The notes below the pieces were generated by a model. The model saw only the letters and a program-made list of their open reading frames with translations, did no database searches and was not told where the DNA came from. Position numbers and translations under genes: made by a program. This document shows, piece after piece, positions 18,101 to 27,010 of a DNA stretch of 64,000 nt. This DNA is from Myxococcales bacterium (GTDB taxonomy: Bacteria; Myxococcota_A; UBA796; GCA-2862545), in NCBI GenBank assembly GCA_019634415.1, contig JAHQVJ010000245.1:1-64000 (forward strand). The letters run 5' to 3'. Each line of letters opens with the position of its first letter. The stretch's first letter is position 1.

Positions 18101-20010
18101 GGCTGCTGGGGGCCCGGTGGGTATCCGATGCCGCGCAACGCCAGGGTGATCTCGTCGAGGATGGCAGGGTCGTCGATGGTCGCGGGCACCTCGAAGGCTT
18201 CACCGTTGGCGATGGCCGCCATGGTTCGACGGAGGATCTTGCCGGACCGCGTCTTGGGAAGGCGGGCCACGACGACGGCCGTCTTGAAGGCCGCCACCGC
18301 CCCGATCGACGCGCGCACTCGGGCGATCACGTCGGCGACCACCTCGTCGTGGGTGGTGTCGGTGGCTGCGTTGAGGACCAGCAGACCGAGGGGGAGCTGG
18401 CCCTTCAGCGCGTCCTTCACCCCGATGACGGCACACTCGGCGACGTCGGGCTGGCTGGCCAACACCTCCTCCATGGCGCCCGTGGACAGGCGGTGCCCAG
18501 CGACGTTGATCACGTCGTCGATGCGCGACATCACGAACAGGTAGCCGTCGTCGTCCATGTAGCCGGCGTCGCCGGTGGTGTAGTGACCGGGGTGGGCCGT
18601 CAGGTAGCTCTCGACGTAGCGGTCGTCGGCTTGCCACAGGGTCGGCAGGCAGGAGGGCGGGAGCGGCAGGCGCACACAGATGTCGCCGATGGTTCCGCGC
18701 GGCACCTCCTCGTGGTCTTCGCCGAGCACGCGCACGTCGTAGCCAGGCACGGGCGTGGCGGGGGAGCCGGGCTTGACCGGCAGCAGCTCGATGCCCAGGC
18801 AGTTGGCGGCGATGGACCAGCCGGTCTCCGTCTGCCACCAGTGGTCGATCACGGGGACACCCAGCTGCTCCTCGGCCCAGTGCAGGGTGTCCGGATCGCA
18901 GCGCTCACCCGCCAGGAACAGCGCGCGCAGGGTGGGCATGGGGTGGGCGCGGATCAACGCGCCCGTGGGATCCACTCGCCGGATCGCGCGGAACGCCGTG
19001 GGTGCGGTGAACAGCGTCGTCACCCCGTGCTCCGCGATCACGCGGAAGAACGCGCCCGCGTCGGGGGTGCCGACGGGCTTGCCCTCGTACAGCACGGTGG
19101 TGCAGCCCTGCAGCAGTGGCCCGTACACGATGTAGGAGTGCCCGACCACCCAGCCCACATCCGAGGCGGCCCAGTAGACCTCGCCAGGCTCCACGCCGTA
19201 CACGTGCTTCATGGACCAGGCCAGCGCGACCATGTGGCCGCCGTTGTCGCGCACGATGCCCTTGGGCTCTCCCGTGGTCCCGGACGTGTACAGGATGTAG
19301 AGGGGATCGGTGGCCTCGAGCTGCACGCAGTCGGCGGGCTCGGCCTGGGCCATGCCTGCGTGCCAGTCCACGTCGCACTCCTCGTCGAGCGCCCACGGAG
19401 CTGCGTCTCGGGCGAGCACCACCACGCGCTGCACGATGCCGGCTGCCTCGGTGAGGGCGCGCTGCACCATGGGCTGGTACGGCACCACGCGGTTGGGCTC
19501 GATGCCGCACGATGCCGTGATCATCACGGTGGGCCGGGCGTCGCGGATGCGGGTGGCGAGCTCTTGGGCGGCGAAGCCCCCGAACACCACGGAGTGTACG
19601 GCCCCCAGGCGTGCACAGGCGAGCATGGCCACGGCCGTCTCGGGCACCATGGGCATGTAGATGATCACGCGATCGCCGCGCTCTACGCCCAGGGAGCGGA
19701 GCAGCCCGGCACACCGGGCCACCTCGTCGCGCAGCTCGCGGTAGCTGTAGGTGCGCTGCTGGCCGGTCAGGGGGCTGTCGTAGATCAGCGCGGCCTGCTC
19801 CCCGCGACCGCCCTCCACGTGTCGGTCCAGGGCGTTGTAGCAGGTGTTGCACCGGGCTCCGACGAACCAGCGGTGGAAGTGGGGGGCTCGGCTGCGGTCG
19901 AGGACCGTGGTCCAGCGCCGACTCCACGACACGGCCTCTGCAGCCTCGGCCCAGAAGGTCTCGGGGTCTTCGAGGGAGGTGCTGTGTAGATCGTGCAAGC
20001 GGGTGGCCAT
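18097..20010 (-). CDS. prpE: Propionyl-CoA synthetase (PrpE/ACSS3-like)
   Basis: 637 residues, the normal length for the acetyl/propionyl-CoA synthetase branch. Motifs in order: YSYRELRDEVARCAGLL, the VVFGGFAAQELATRI signature of the PrpE group, P-loop ILYTSGTTGEPKGIVRDNGGH, DVGWVVGHSYIVYGPLL, DHWWQTETGWSI, TGDAGYMDDDGYLFVMSRIDDVINVAGHRLS and PKTRSGKILRR with the acetylatable catalytic Lys. The FGG...GIVRDNGGH combination argues for propionate over acetate, but substrate remains an inference. An amine oxidase gene lies 28 bp upstream on the same strand. Confidence 0.9.
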   Translation of the reverse strand: MATRLHDLHSTSLEDPETFWAEAAEAVSWSRRWTTVLDRSRAPHFHRWFVGARCNTCYNALDRHVEGGRGEQAALIYDSPLTGQQRTYSYRELRDEVARCAGLLRSLGVERGDRVIIYMPMVPETAVAMLACARLGAVHSVVFGGFAAQELATRIRDARPTVMITASCGIEPNRVVPYQPMVQRALTEAAGIVQRVVVLARDAAPWALDEECDVDWHAGMAQAEPADCVQLEATDPLYILYTSGTTGEPKGIVRDNGGHMVALAWSMKHVYGVEPGEVYWAASDVGWVVGHSYIVYGPLLQGCTTVLYEGKPVGTPDAGAFFRVIAEHGVTTLFTAPTAFRAIRRVDPTGALIRAHPMPTLRALFLAGERCDPDTLHWAEEQLGVPVIDHWWQTETGWSIAANCLGIELLPVKPGSPATPVPGYDVRVLGEDHEEVPRGTIGDICVRLPLPPSCLPTLWQADDRYVESYLTAHPGHYTTGDAGYMDDDGYLFVMSRIDDVINVAGHRLSTGAMEEVLASQPDVAECAVIGVKDALKGQLPLGLLVLNAATDTTHDEVVADVIARVRASIGAVAAFKTAVVVARLPKTRSGKILRRTMAAIANGEAFEVPATIDDPAILDEITLALRGIGYPPGPQQP

Positions 20011-20038
20011 GGGACCTCGGCTGGTGCGTTCGTCCAGC

Positions 20039-21115
20039 CTACTGCACCCCGAGCCGGGCCGTGACCTCGGCCACGGCCCGACGAGCCGCCTCCACGGCGC
20101 CGGCCAGGTAGCCAGGCTCCGTGCGGCTGGTCTCGCTGCCGCCCAGCGACATCCGCTCGGCCCAGGGGCCGGTCACCCATGGTTGCATGGTGGCGACGGG
20201 GTGCTCCTGTGGCCCGCGATCGGATCCGGCGGAGGTGAGCGGATCCGCCGTCCAGTCCTTGAACAGCGTGGCCCGTGGTGTGGCGGCGTCGTCCCCGAAC
20301 AGGCGGGTGAGCTGGGTGAGGCAGGCGCGCACCAGCGCCTGCTCCCCCACCGAGGCGCGCTGCACCGCGCCGATCCCCACGAAGCCGAAGAGCGCGGGGG
20401 CGCCGGCGTGGGTGGTGGCGTCGTGGATCTCCACGAGGGGGCCCACCATGCTGCGCGCAGTGCCAGACAGACCGCGCGCGCGCCAGAAGGACTGCTCGTA
20501 GATGGCGAAGAGCTTGGCATGGGCGGCCATCCAGGTGGGCGTGGCCCCCCAGCGGTCGTGGATGCTGTCTTCGAGGACGGGGGTGAAGGAGATCGTGGCG
20601 GCAGCGAGGCGAGGGGGCAGCGCGACGATCAGCTGCTGGGCTCGGACGTTCGCGGTCTGATCCGCGGACGTCCGAAACGCCAGCTCGATGCCCTCGGGCG
20701 TCAGCTCGGCACGGGTCAGCACGTGGTCGAGGTGGCGCCGTGCCGTGGGCAGCTCGGCGGCCAGCGCAGTCACGAGCGCACCGGTTCCCCCCGCGAGACG
20801 CATCGACTCGGGCTCCTGCCGAAACCCGCCCACCTGCAGGGGGGGCTCCTGGCGGCTCCGCTCCACCAGCAGGTCCCCCGTGCTGTGCTGGGGAAACGCC
20901 GACAGTCCCAGCTCGCGGGTCAACGCGGCCAGCTCGGGCTGGGTGTCTGGCCAGAACCAGGACGGTCCGAGGTCGAAGCCGTCGACCGACAGGATGCGGC
21001 CACCGAGCCGGTCGCGAGCCTCGAACAGCTGATGGTCGATGGTTGCTTCGGTGAGGAGGCGAGCGGCGGTGAGGCCGGCCAGGCCTCCGCCGATGACGGC
21101 GACGGACGTGTGCAT
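20039..21115 (-). CDS. Flavin-dependent amine oxidase family protein
   Basis: 358 residues. The N-terminus VAVIGGGLAGLTAARLL with LFEARDRLGGRI forms the FAD-binding Rossmann motif and the ARxRxGGR signature of monoamine oxidase-like enzymes. A C-terminal ERMSLGGSETSRTEPGYLAGAVEAARRA is the family's second FAD-contact motif. It is shorter than classical MAOs (~450), as is common in bacterial members. It sits 28 bp upstream of prpE in the same direction, so the two may be cotranscribed. The substrate cannot be told. Confidence 0.85.
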   Translation of the reverse strand: MHTSVAVIGGGLAGLTAARLLTEATIDHQLFEARDRLGGRILSVDGFDLGPSWFWPDTQPELAALTRELGLSAFPQHSTGDLLVERSRQEPPLQVGGFRQEPESMRLAGGTGALVTALAAELPTARRHLDHVLTRAELTPEGIELAFRTSADQTANVRAQQLIVALPPRLAAATISFTPVLEDSIHDRWGATPTWMAAHAKLFAIYEQSFWRARGLSGTARSMVGPLVEIHDATTHAGAPALFGFVGIGAVQRASVGEQALVRACLTQLTRLFGDDAATPRATLFKDWTADPLTSAGSDRGPQEHPVATMQPWVTGPWAERMSLGGSETSRTEPGYLAGAVEAARRAVAEVTARLGVQ

Positions 21116-21265
21116 ACGAGCCTGGGGTGGGAGACGGACTCGTACCGTGCACAGCGGCAGGGCGCGGCTCGGAGATCAGGGTCGCTCCTGTTGGTTCCGA
21201 CCCGTCACCGTCGCAGGTGCGCTGGCCACGGCGAGCTCGTGCCCGTCCGTGACCAGGACCGTCGA

Positions 21266-22474
21266 CTACTGCGCCAGGCCGATGTCGTCGACGTAGTGGG
21301 GACCTGAGACACCGATCGTGCCGAAGTTCGGGAACACCGAGATCCGATCGTAGGTGTAGGTGTCGTTGAATCCTTGCGCGTTCGGGTTGGGGTTGCCGAG
21401 GTCGAAGACCAGGGTCTCCCAAGTGTTCGCGCCGCTGGTCGTGGCGGTGGTCTCGATGAAGCGCCCCGCGTCGTTCTGATCTTCCACCTTGAGCAGCCAC
21501 TGCACCCCGGAAGCGGGCGAGCGCACCTGCGCGGTGATGATCAGACGCGTGGCGGTGAGGGGGATGGCCGGGACCGAGTCGTTGGCCAGTGTAGACAGGG
21601 TGGCGCCGCCCCACTCGGGCGAGTCCACCAAGGTCTTGTCCACGGTCACGACGGTGTTGGCCGCGTCGTCCGGATCGGCCACCACGGAGCCGGTGACGCC
21701 TCCGCCGAAGGGCGTGACCGTGTAGGTGGTTCCGGCATCGTCGAAGTCCAGCAGCACGTCGGCCTTCGGGATCTTCGGGCACTCCACGTCGAACACGGCG
21801 TCGAGGAAGGTGATGTCGTCGATGTAGTAGGTCTTGGCCGTCCCGGTGGTGCCGAAGCCCGGAAACACCACGAGCCGGTCGTAGGTCTGTGCCACGTCCA
21901 GGGCTGGCGTTCCCTTGACGTGCTGGGTGAAGTCGAACTCCAGCGTCTCCCAGGCCTTGGCGGTCTTCGTGGTGGAGAGCGTCTCCACCGCCGTGCCACC
22001 GCCCGAGGGCTCGAGCTTCAGCAGCACGTCAGCGCCTGCGTCCGGCGACCAGATCCGCAGCGACATGCGGGTCTGCTTCGCCGTCAGAGGAAGCGGCACG
22101 GTGGTGTCGCCGAGGCAGGTGGCGATGGTGGTGCCTGCCCACGTCTGGGCGGTCTTCGGCTTGACCAGCTCGGCCACGGTGTTGGTGCTGTCGGTCGGGT
22201 CCGCCACCACCGACGCGATCTCGTCGCCGAAGGGGAACATCACGGGCGGGATCTTGGCCTCGAAGTCGATGACCACCGTGTCCGTGGGGGGAGTCCCCGT
22301 GTCGGAGGTGTCCGATGTGTCGGCGGTCTCGGTGGTGTCCGTGTCCGCATCGGTGTCCGTGTCGGCATCGGCATCGGCATCGGTGTCCGCATCGGTGTCG
22401 ACGTCGGCGGTGTCCGTGTCCTTGGTGGTGTCGCCAGTGCAGGCGCCGAGCAGCAGGAGTGACAGAACGCGCAT
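21266..22474 (-). CDS. Lipoprotein with Asp/Thr linker and two homologous beta domains
   Basis: 402 residues. MRVLSLLLLGACTGD is a lipoprotein signal (lipobox LGAC). Residues ~15-60 are a low-complexity linker of DTDADT units. Two copies of a ~160-residue domain follow, each opening VxxDFxxK/DxA...PFG and containing SVVADPxDxxNTV, then W-ETLxFDxxxPN/H and a YDRxxVFPxFGTxG...YYIDDI close; this resembles carbohydrate-binding-type beta sandwiches. GGGGAG lies upstream of ATG 22474. No catalytic motif. Predicted outer-membrane or surface binding protein; family unknown. Confidence 0.75.
   Translation of the reverse strand: MRVLSLLLLGACTGDTTKDTDTADVDTDADTDADADADTDTDADTDTTETADTSDTSDTGTPPTDTVVIDFEAKIPPVMFPFGDEIASVVADPTDSTNTVAELVKPKTAQTWAGTTIATCLGDTTVPLPLTAKQTRMSLRIWSPDAGADVLLKLEPSGGGTAVETLSTTKTAKAWETLEFDFTQHVKGTPALDVAQTYDRLVVFPGFGTTGTAKTYYIDDITFLDAVFDVECPKIPKADVLLDFDDAGTTYTVTPFGGGVTGSVVADPDDAANTVVTVDKTLVDSPEWGGATLSTLANDSVPAIPLTATRLIITAQVRSPASGVQWLLKVEDQNDAGRFIETTATTSGANTWETLVFDLGNPNPNAQGFNDTYTYDRISVFPNFGTIGVSGPHYVDDIGLAQ
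22308..22432. repeat. Hexanucleotide-like microsatellite encoding the Asp-Thr/Ala linker
   Basis: Repeated units of the types GTGTCC, GTGTCG and GCATCG (plus-strand reading) make up almost all of this stretch inside the lipoprotein gene, for example three consecutive GGCATC units. Slippage here would change linker length without changing frame. Confidence 0.6.
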
Positions 22475-23114
22475 GTTTTCTCCCCAGAATCCGCCCGACC
22501 GCCCCAACTAATTTGTTCGGAGAACGAACGAACGAACTTCGGCGGGGTTTTACCCTCGTTCTAGTGTCGGGGTCAACCTCGATGTCGGGTCGGTTGGCCG
22601 TCGAAGCTCGGATGTGGGCAGCAGGCCGTTCTTCGGTGCGGGCTCAGGTGTCGAGCATTCATTTGGAGGCCAAACAAACTTGGGGCCCACGTGGGGCAAC
22701 GCACCTAGTCTCGGACCGATCAGGGCCGATGGTGGAGGAACACGGACTCTGCGACTCTCGGAGAGTGAATACTTCTGGCCTTCACCTGAGAAACCGCTCC
22801 TCTGCGTGCCAGGCAAGTGCGTCCTGAGACGGCGCGAGTCTCGGCTCTCCCGGGACGATGATCCGCCGTTCATCGAGCGCGTAGTAGGTCTTCATGCTCC
22901 GGCCGAGGGACGCGGCGTCCGATTGGCGAGCTCGATGGCCTCGTCGAGGAGCTTCGCTGACTTGGCTGCGGCGAACCCCTTGCCGTCCTCGCGTTGGTCA
23001 GGTCCGAGGGCGTGTCTCGAGCAGCCGTCACCATGGGCCTGAGGAAGCTGGCGAGCCTGTGGGGGCACAAGCAGGTCACGGAGATCGGGCACATGCTGAA
23101 CCCGACGTGCCCGT
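22475..23114. other. 640-bp region without a supportable gene
   Basis: No frame here has convincing coding features. The stretch next to the lipoprotein start contains GAAC repeats (22517-22536, with a GTTC-GGA-GAAC dyad), which may be promoter or operator sequence. The part at about 22866-23100 has lower GC regularity and could be decayed coding sequence, but no protein family is recognised on either strand. A CCTCCACCA-like end near 22730 suggested a tRNA but no matching acceptor arm exists. Confidence 0.5.
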
Positions 23115-23993
23115 CTACAAGTGGGCGTCGAAGAAGTCGATCATGAACTGCGGGGATTGGGTCATATGCGCGTAGGCAGCTGCGCGTTTGGGCTCGAGAT
23201 CGAGCCAGAGCATCTGCTTGTCTACGGTCAGGGCGTCGAAGTACGCCTCGACGTTCCTCAGGTCGGGGAACGGGTCCTGCCTGTTCTGCACGAGGAGCGT
23301 CGGCACATTGATCTTGTGCACGTGCGGCATGAACGACGTGTGCGGGAGGTCCACGCCGGTTCGCTCGGAGTTCCTGGTATCCACCCAGTTCCGCAGAAAG
23401 CCGGGCAAACGCATCACGTTGGTCATGAAGTCGCTGTACAGCAGCGGCTGTACACCGAGCAGGGCCTTGATGTTGGGGATGTTCGCGAGCCCGTCTTCCT
23501 CACCGTACGCATAGGTGGTCGACGCGAGACCCATGCAGATCGACAGCAGACCGATCGAGCTGTCGGCGTAGTCTGGATGGAACGTGACAAAGCGAACCGC
23601 GGCGAGGACATCGAGCCGCTCGGTGGGTCCCCAGCTCACCCAGCCATCCTGTGCTTCGTCGCTGTTGCCGTGGTTCCGCGTGTCGTAGGCCAGCACGGAG
23701 TATCCGGCGTCGACGAACGCTCGGATGTGGCGAAGGAACTGGATGTCCTCGCCCCACAAGGGCGACATCCCCTTGCCCTTCGGTGTGTATCCACAGCGGC
23801 TGCACTGCACACCGAAGTGCGACTGGACGACAATACCCGTGCCGCTACCGCGAAACAGCCATCCGCGTAGCGTGGCGCCGTCGGACGTCTCGAAGCTCAC
23901 ATCCTCCGGCCGTAGGCCGAACTCCTTGGGATCGGCGAACACGGGGGCGACGCCGCCCTTGATGATCAGATTGGACAGGTATGAGGTGAGCAC
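23115..23993 (-). CDS. Alpha/beta hydrolase with Cys at the nucleophile elbow (1)
   Basis: 292 residues from a GTG (23993) with GGAGA upstream; a longer ATG frame would overlap the preceding gene. It has an alpha/beta-hydrolase core: DVSFETSDGATLRGWLFRGSG, VLAYDTRNHGNSDE, the elbow LLSICMGLAST and a late VPTLLVQNRQDPFPD acid region; terminal His is in YAHMTQSP. The elbow is SxCxG rather than GxSxG, so the nucleophile is probably Cys, as in dienelactone hydrolases. Similar to the paralog at 24264-25169. Third gene of an operon with a candidate sigma-54 promoter. Substrate unknown. Confidence 0.8.
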   Translation of the reverse strand: MLTSYLSNLIIKGGVAPVFADPKEFGLRPEDVSFETSDGATLRGWLFRGSGTGIVVQSHFGVQCSRCGYTPKGKGMSPLWGEDIQFLRHIRAFVDAGYSVLAYDTRNHGNSDEAQDGWVSWGPTERLDVLAAVRFVTFHPDYADSSIGLLSICMGLASTTYAYGEEDGLANIPNIKALLGVQPLLYSDFMTNVMRLPGFLRNWVDTRNSERTGVDLPHTSFMPHVHKINVPTLLVQNRQDPFPDLRNVEAYFDALTVDKQMLWLDLEPKRAAAYAHMTQSPQFMIDFFDAHL

Positions 23994-23994
23994 T

Positions 23995-24267
23995 TCAGGT
24001 CTCCAATGCTGGGCTTGCGGGAATCCAGACGGCGTGGTCGGTGGTGCCATGCGCACGCATGCGCTCAGCGATCATGGCTCCCTCCCGGCTCGGTCGAGGG
24101 TCTCCCTCGTGCCAGATGAGGAGGGCGGCGATGTCTCCGTCGTACACGCCGTGACGAAGGAGGCCAGTCTCACAGGGAAGGTCCGCGAGCTGTTCTACGA
24201 GCTCGGGCAACACGGCGTCCAGGTGGCCTGGCGTCGACCGGACGCGGATCATCTCGACCCACTTCAC
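23995..24267 (-). CDS. Small monooxygenase-like (ABM-fold) protein
   Basis: 90 residues. The sequence opens MKWVEMIRVRSTPGHLDAVLPELVEQL and continues with a GVYDGDIAALLIWHEG strand pattern and REGAMIAERM helix, a ferredoxin-like layout seen in antibiotic-biosynthesis-monooxygenase proteins. No catalytic residues can be assigned. It overlaps the upstream hydrolase by 4 nt (ATGA), and its stop is 1 nt before the start of the downstream hydrolase, so the three genes are tightly coupled. Its position between two hydrolases suggests action on the same substrate. Confidence 0.7.
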   Translation of the reverse strand: MKWVEMIRVRSTPGHLDAVLPELVEQLADLPCETGLLRHGVYDGDIAALLIWHEGDPRPSREGAMIAERMRAHGTTDHAVWIPASPALET

Positions 24268-25169
24268 GCCGCCACCTCGCGATGGGCGTCGTGCCAGGCC
24301 AACATCCGCTCGGGGTGCTCGGAGAAGTAGGCGTAGCCGTCGTGACGGACCGGAGTGCCCTCGATCCAGAACAGCTGCTTGTCCGGGTTCGGCAGCCGCT
24401 CGAAGAGCGCCTCGATGTCCCCGATCCGCGTGATCGGATCGTCCTTGACTTGCACCACCAGGGTCGGGATTCGAACGTCGGCGGCGTACGGAACCATGTC
24501 GTACTCGTCGACGTGGAAGCCCGTCAGCCCGTGGAAGATGGGCTCGAACTTCGCGGCGCCGTCCGAGATTCCCATCAACTGGCAGGACAAGTCAATCAGG
24601 GAACGGCCGATGACCGGGTGGATCGCCACAAAGGACCTCACGGGGGCGAAGGCCACTGGGTTCTTGCGCATGGCCACCAGGGTGGAGTTGCAGCCTAGGC
24701 ACATGCTCTGCAAATGCACCTCCATGGCTGCGGTGTCCGGCCGGGACTTCGCGTAGGCGAGGGATGCGAGCACGTCTTGCCACTCGAGGAGGCCGACGCC
24801 GGAGAAGCCGCGAGGGTCCGCGTCACTCTCGCCGTGTCCGCGCAGGTCGTAGCAGAGCACGTTGTAGCCCGCGTCGTGGAGTGCCTTGTACTTCGGCAGG
24901 AAGTCCACATTGACGCCATTACTGGCGGGAAAGCCCTCGAGGTGTCCCGGGTAGCCTTGTCGGTTGGCCGGGCCGAAGTGGTTGCAGATCACCAGCCGTT
25001 CGGATTCGGTGGGAATGAACCAGCCTCTGAGCGTGACACCGTCCTCCGTCTCGAAGGTGATGTCCTCGTAGTCGAGGCCGATCTCGTCGGGGGTGCGTTG
25101 GATCGGCGTGCGCTGGGGACAGGCCAGCCCCTTGGCGAGCATGTCGATGAACTGGGTCGAGGGGTCCAT
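24264..25169 (-). CDS. Alpha/beta hydrolase with Cys at the nucleophile elbow (2)
   Basis: 301 residues starting at ATG 25169 after a GGAG-containing leader. Motifs match the other hydrolase of the operon: LDYEDITFETEDGVTLRGWFIPTESERLVICNHFG, VLCYDLRGHGESDADPRG, the elbow LQSMCLGCNST (SxCxG, Cys nucleophile), VPTLVV-type acid strand IPTLVVQVKDDPITRIG and HDGYAYFSEHPE with the catalytic His. First gene of the operon, about 30 nt downstream of the candidate sigma-54 promoter. The two hydrolases share about the same architecture but clearly different sequences. Substrate unknown. Confidence 0.82.
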   Translation of the reverse strand: MDPSTQFIDMLAKGLACPQRTPIQRTPDEIGLDYEDITFETEDGVTLRGWFIPTESERLVICNHFGPANRQGYPGHLEGFPASNGVNVDFLPKYKALHDAGYNVLCYDLRGHGESDADPRGFSGVGLLEWQDVLASLAYAKSRPDTAAMEVHLQSMCLGCNSTLVAMRKNPVAFAPVRSFVAIHPVIGRSLIDLSCQLMGISDGAAKFEPIFHGLTGFHVDEYDMVPYAADVRIPTLVVQVKDDPITRIGDIEALFERLPNPDKQLFWIEGTPVRHDGYAYFSEHPERMLAWHDAHREVAA

Positions 25170-25196
25170 GAGGCTTCTCCTTCTGCCTCCTCTAGA

Positions 25197-25212
25197 AGCA
25201 GGGACCATGCCA
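25197..25212 (-). promoter_or_regulatory. Sigma-54 promoter of the hydrolase operon
   Basis: On the minus strand TGGCATGGTCCCTGCT fits TGGCAYG-N4-YTGCW with the invariant GG-N10-GC spacing. The -12 GC is about 30 nt upstream of the first hydrolase start, and the divergent gene encodes a sigma-54 activator. Confidence 0.8.
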
Positions 25213-25254
25213 GCCGGAGAATGAAGGTTGCAAGGTGTTCTGCGGCGCCGGAAG

Positions 25255-25308
25255 CCAAATGTGGCGTCGATGCGGCACCATATTTGGTGTCGACGCCGTA
25301 TATGGTGT
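25255..25308. promoter_or_regulatory. Enhancer-like repeats between the hydrolase operon and its activator
   Basis: Three related direct repeats with core TGGyGTCG-like sequence lie at about 25255-25273, 25278-25296 and 25297-25313. They contain the palindrome CACCA-TATT-TGGTG (25276-25289) and the longer interrupted inverted repeat GGCGTCGA (25263-25270) with TCGACGCC (25290-25297). They lie 50-100 bp upstream of the sigma-54 promoter and reach into the activator's own start region, so they could serve both activation and autoregulation. Confidence 0.6.
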
Positions 25309-25313
25309 TCGGC

Positions 25314-26810
25314 ATGGAACAGTTCTTCAGAGACGTGACCCTCACGCTCTGCTCCAGCCTCGACATCCAGGAGGCCCTGAGCGCCGCCTTCCCGGTGTTT
25401 CGCCAGTACCTCCCGATCGACGGCGTGGGTCTCGGATACTCGGACCTGGACCGACAGCGGATGGAGGTGGTGGCCTGGGGTGGCGCCGAACCCCCTTGGA
25501 TCCCATTGGGCGACGGCTTCGAGATGGGTGATCGTGGTGCTCACTACGTTGCGTACGACGGAGCGCAAGCGCCCTCCCCGCTGATCGTCAACGCCGGGCC
25601 GGAGGCACCCGCAGGCTTGCTGGCCCTGTTTCCGGGACTGCGAACGCACTCGGTGATCTTCCTGCGCCTGATGCTCCTCGAGCGAGAGGTGGGGGCGTTG
25701 ATGGTGTGGGCCAAGGGGCCAAACCGGTTCGCCGACTCCGACGCGGAGCTCCTTTCGCTTGTGGTCGAGCCCTTGACCATGGCGATGGTCAACGCGCGTC
25801 AGCATCGTGAGCTTCAGGAACTCCAGGAGCAGCTCGCCGACGACCATCGAGCGCTGGCCGCGGATGTGCAGCGAGCGCTCGGGACGGAGGTGGTCGGAGC
25901 GGACTTCGGACTGCGGTCGGTGATGGAGATGGTTCGCCTTGTCGCGCCCTCCGATCGGCCGGCATTGCTGCTCGGGGAGACGGGCGCCGGCAAGGAGGTC
26001 ATCGCGAACGCGCTCCATGCCGCGTCACCTCGGAGCGGCGGTCCCTTTGTGTCTCTGCAGTGCGGGGCCGTCCCGGACACGCTGCTCGACAGCGAGTTGT
26101 TCGGGCACGAGAAGGGAGCATTCACCGGGGCAGTCGATCGGAAGCGTGGCCGGTTCGAGCGTGCACATGGCGGGACGCTCTTCCTCGACGAAGTGGGGGA
26201 GATGACCCCGGACGCCCAGGTGAAGCTGCTCCGCGTCCTCCAAGAGGGCCGGATCGAGCGCCTAGGTGGGATGACGCCCATCGACGTGGACGCACGTGTG
26301 GTGGCTGCAACCCACCGGGATCTCGAGGGTATGGTGCGCGAGGGGTCCTTTCGAGAAGATCTCTGGTATCGGCTGAGCGTGCTTCCGATTCGGATCCCGT
26401 CGCTTCGCGAGCAACGAGACGACATCCCCTCGTTGGTGCAGCACTTCCTCCGGAGGCGGGCTGGGGAGTTCGGACGGAGCACGCCTCCGGTCTCCCCGAA
26501 CGACATGGCTCGATTGGTTGCCTACGACTGGCCCGGAAACGTGCGTGAGCTCCAGAACGTAGTGGAGCGGGCACTGTTGTTGTCATCGGACGACCGATTG
26601 GTGGTCCCCGCGCTCGGTTCGGCAGCGCAGGTCGCAGTTTCGAGTACCGGTGAGCCGCTAGTCGCGCTGGACGAGGCGATCGCGGCCCACATCCGAAGGG
26701 CGTTGGAGCACACCGGCGGACAGATTGCCGGCCGCGGCGGAGCCGCCGAGGTCCTGGGGTTGAAGCCGAGCACCCTTCGGCACCGGATGAAGAAGCTCGG
26801 GCTGCTGTAG
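25314..26810 (+). CDS. Sigma-54-dependent activator with GAF sensor
   Basis: 498 residues. Residues ~1-165 form a GAF domain (FRQYLPIDGVGLGYSDLDRQ ... LEREVGALMVWAKGPNRFADSD). The AAA+ domain has Walker A LLLGETGAGKEVIANALH, the GAFTGA loop (FGHEKGAFTGA), Walker [13 protein letters not shown] and YDWPGNVRELQNV. The C-terminal HTH is AAEVLGLKPSTLRHRMKKLGLL. Start ATG 25314 or 25302; the repeats overlap this region. NorR/FlhA-activator-like layout. Divergent from the hydrolase operon, whose promoter has the matching sigma factor type. Confidence 0.9.
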   Translation: MEQFFRDVTLTLCSSLDIQEALSAAFPVFRQYLPIDGVGLGYSDLDRQRMEVVAWGGAEPPWIPLGDGFEMGDRGAHYVAYDGAQAPSPLIVNAGPEAPAGLLALFPGLRTHSVIFLRLMLLEREVGALMVWAKGPNRFADSDAELLSLVVEPLTMAMVNARQHRELQELQEQLADDHRALAADVQRALGTEVVGADFGLRSVMEMVRLVAPSDRPALLLGETGAGKEVIANALHAASPRSGGPFVSLQCGAVPDTLLDSELFGHEKGAFTGAVDRKRGRFERAHGGTLFLDEVGEMTPDAQVKLLRVLQEGRIERLGGMTPIDVDARVVAATHRDLEGMVREGSFREDLWYRLSVLPIRIPSLREQRDDIPSLVQHFLRRRAGEFGRSTPPVSPNDMARLVAYDWPGNVRELQNVVERALLLSSDDRLVVPALGSAAQVAVSSTGEPLVALDEAIAAHIRRALEHTGGQIAGRGGAAEVLGLKPSTLRHRMKKLGLL

Positions 26811-27010
26811 CGTCTGATCAGCCTGGTGTGGTGCAGGTGGGCCGCTCGAATCGGGGCCTGACCTGAGCGTCACATCACCATGTGGTTCGCCGCGGGAGCC
26901 TTCGGTGGAAGCAAGTCGTCTCGTCCCGCATCGTCGGTCCCCGCGACCCGGAATGCGGAGGAAACGCCGACGAGCAACCCACTGTCAAGGGGTTCTTGCC
27001 CGGTGAAGAA

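Noticed and set aside
22720-22760. tRNA-like 3' end (CCTCCACCA-type) on the minus strand
   Set aside because: No matching 5' acceptor arm or T-loop GGTTCRA was found within 100 nt.
22870-23100. Possible integrase or transposase remnant
   Set aside because: Fragments such as MKTYYALDERRIIV are suggestive but no conserved catalytic motif or terminal repeats are present.
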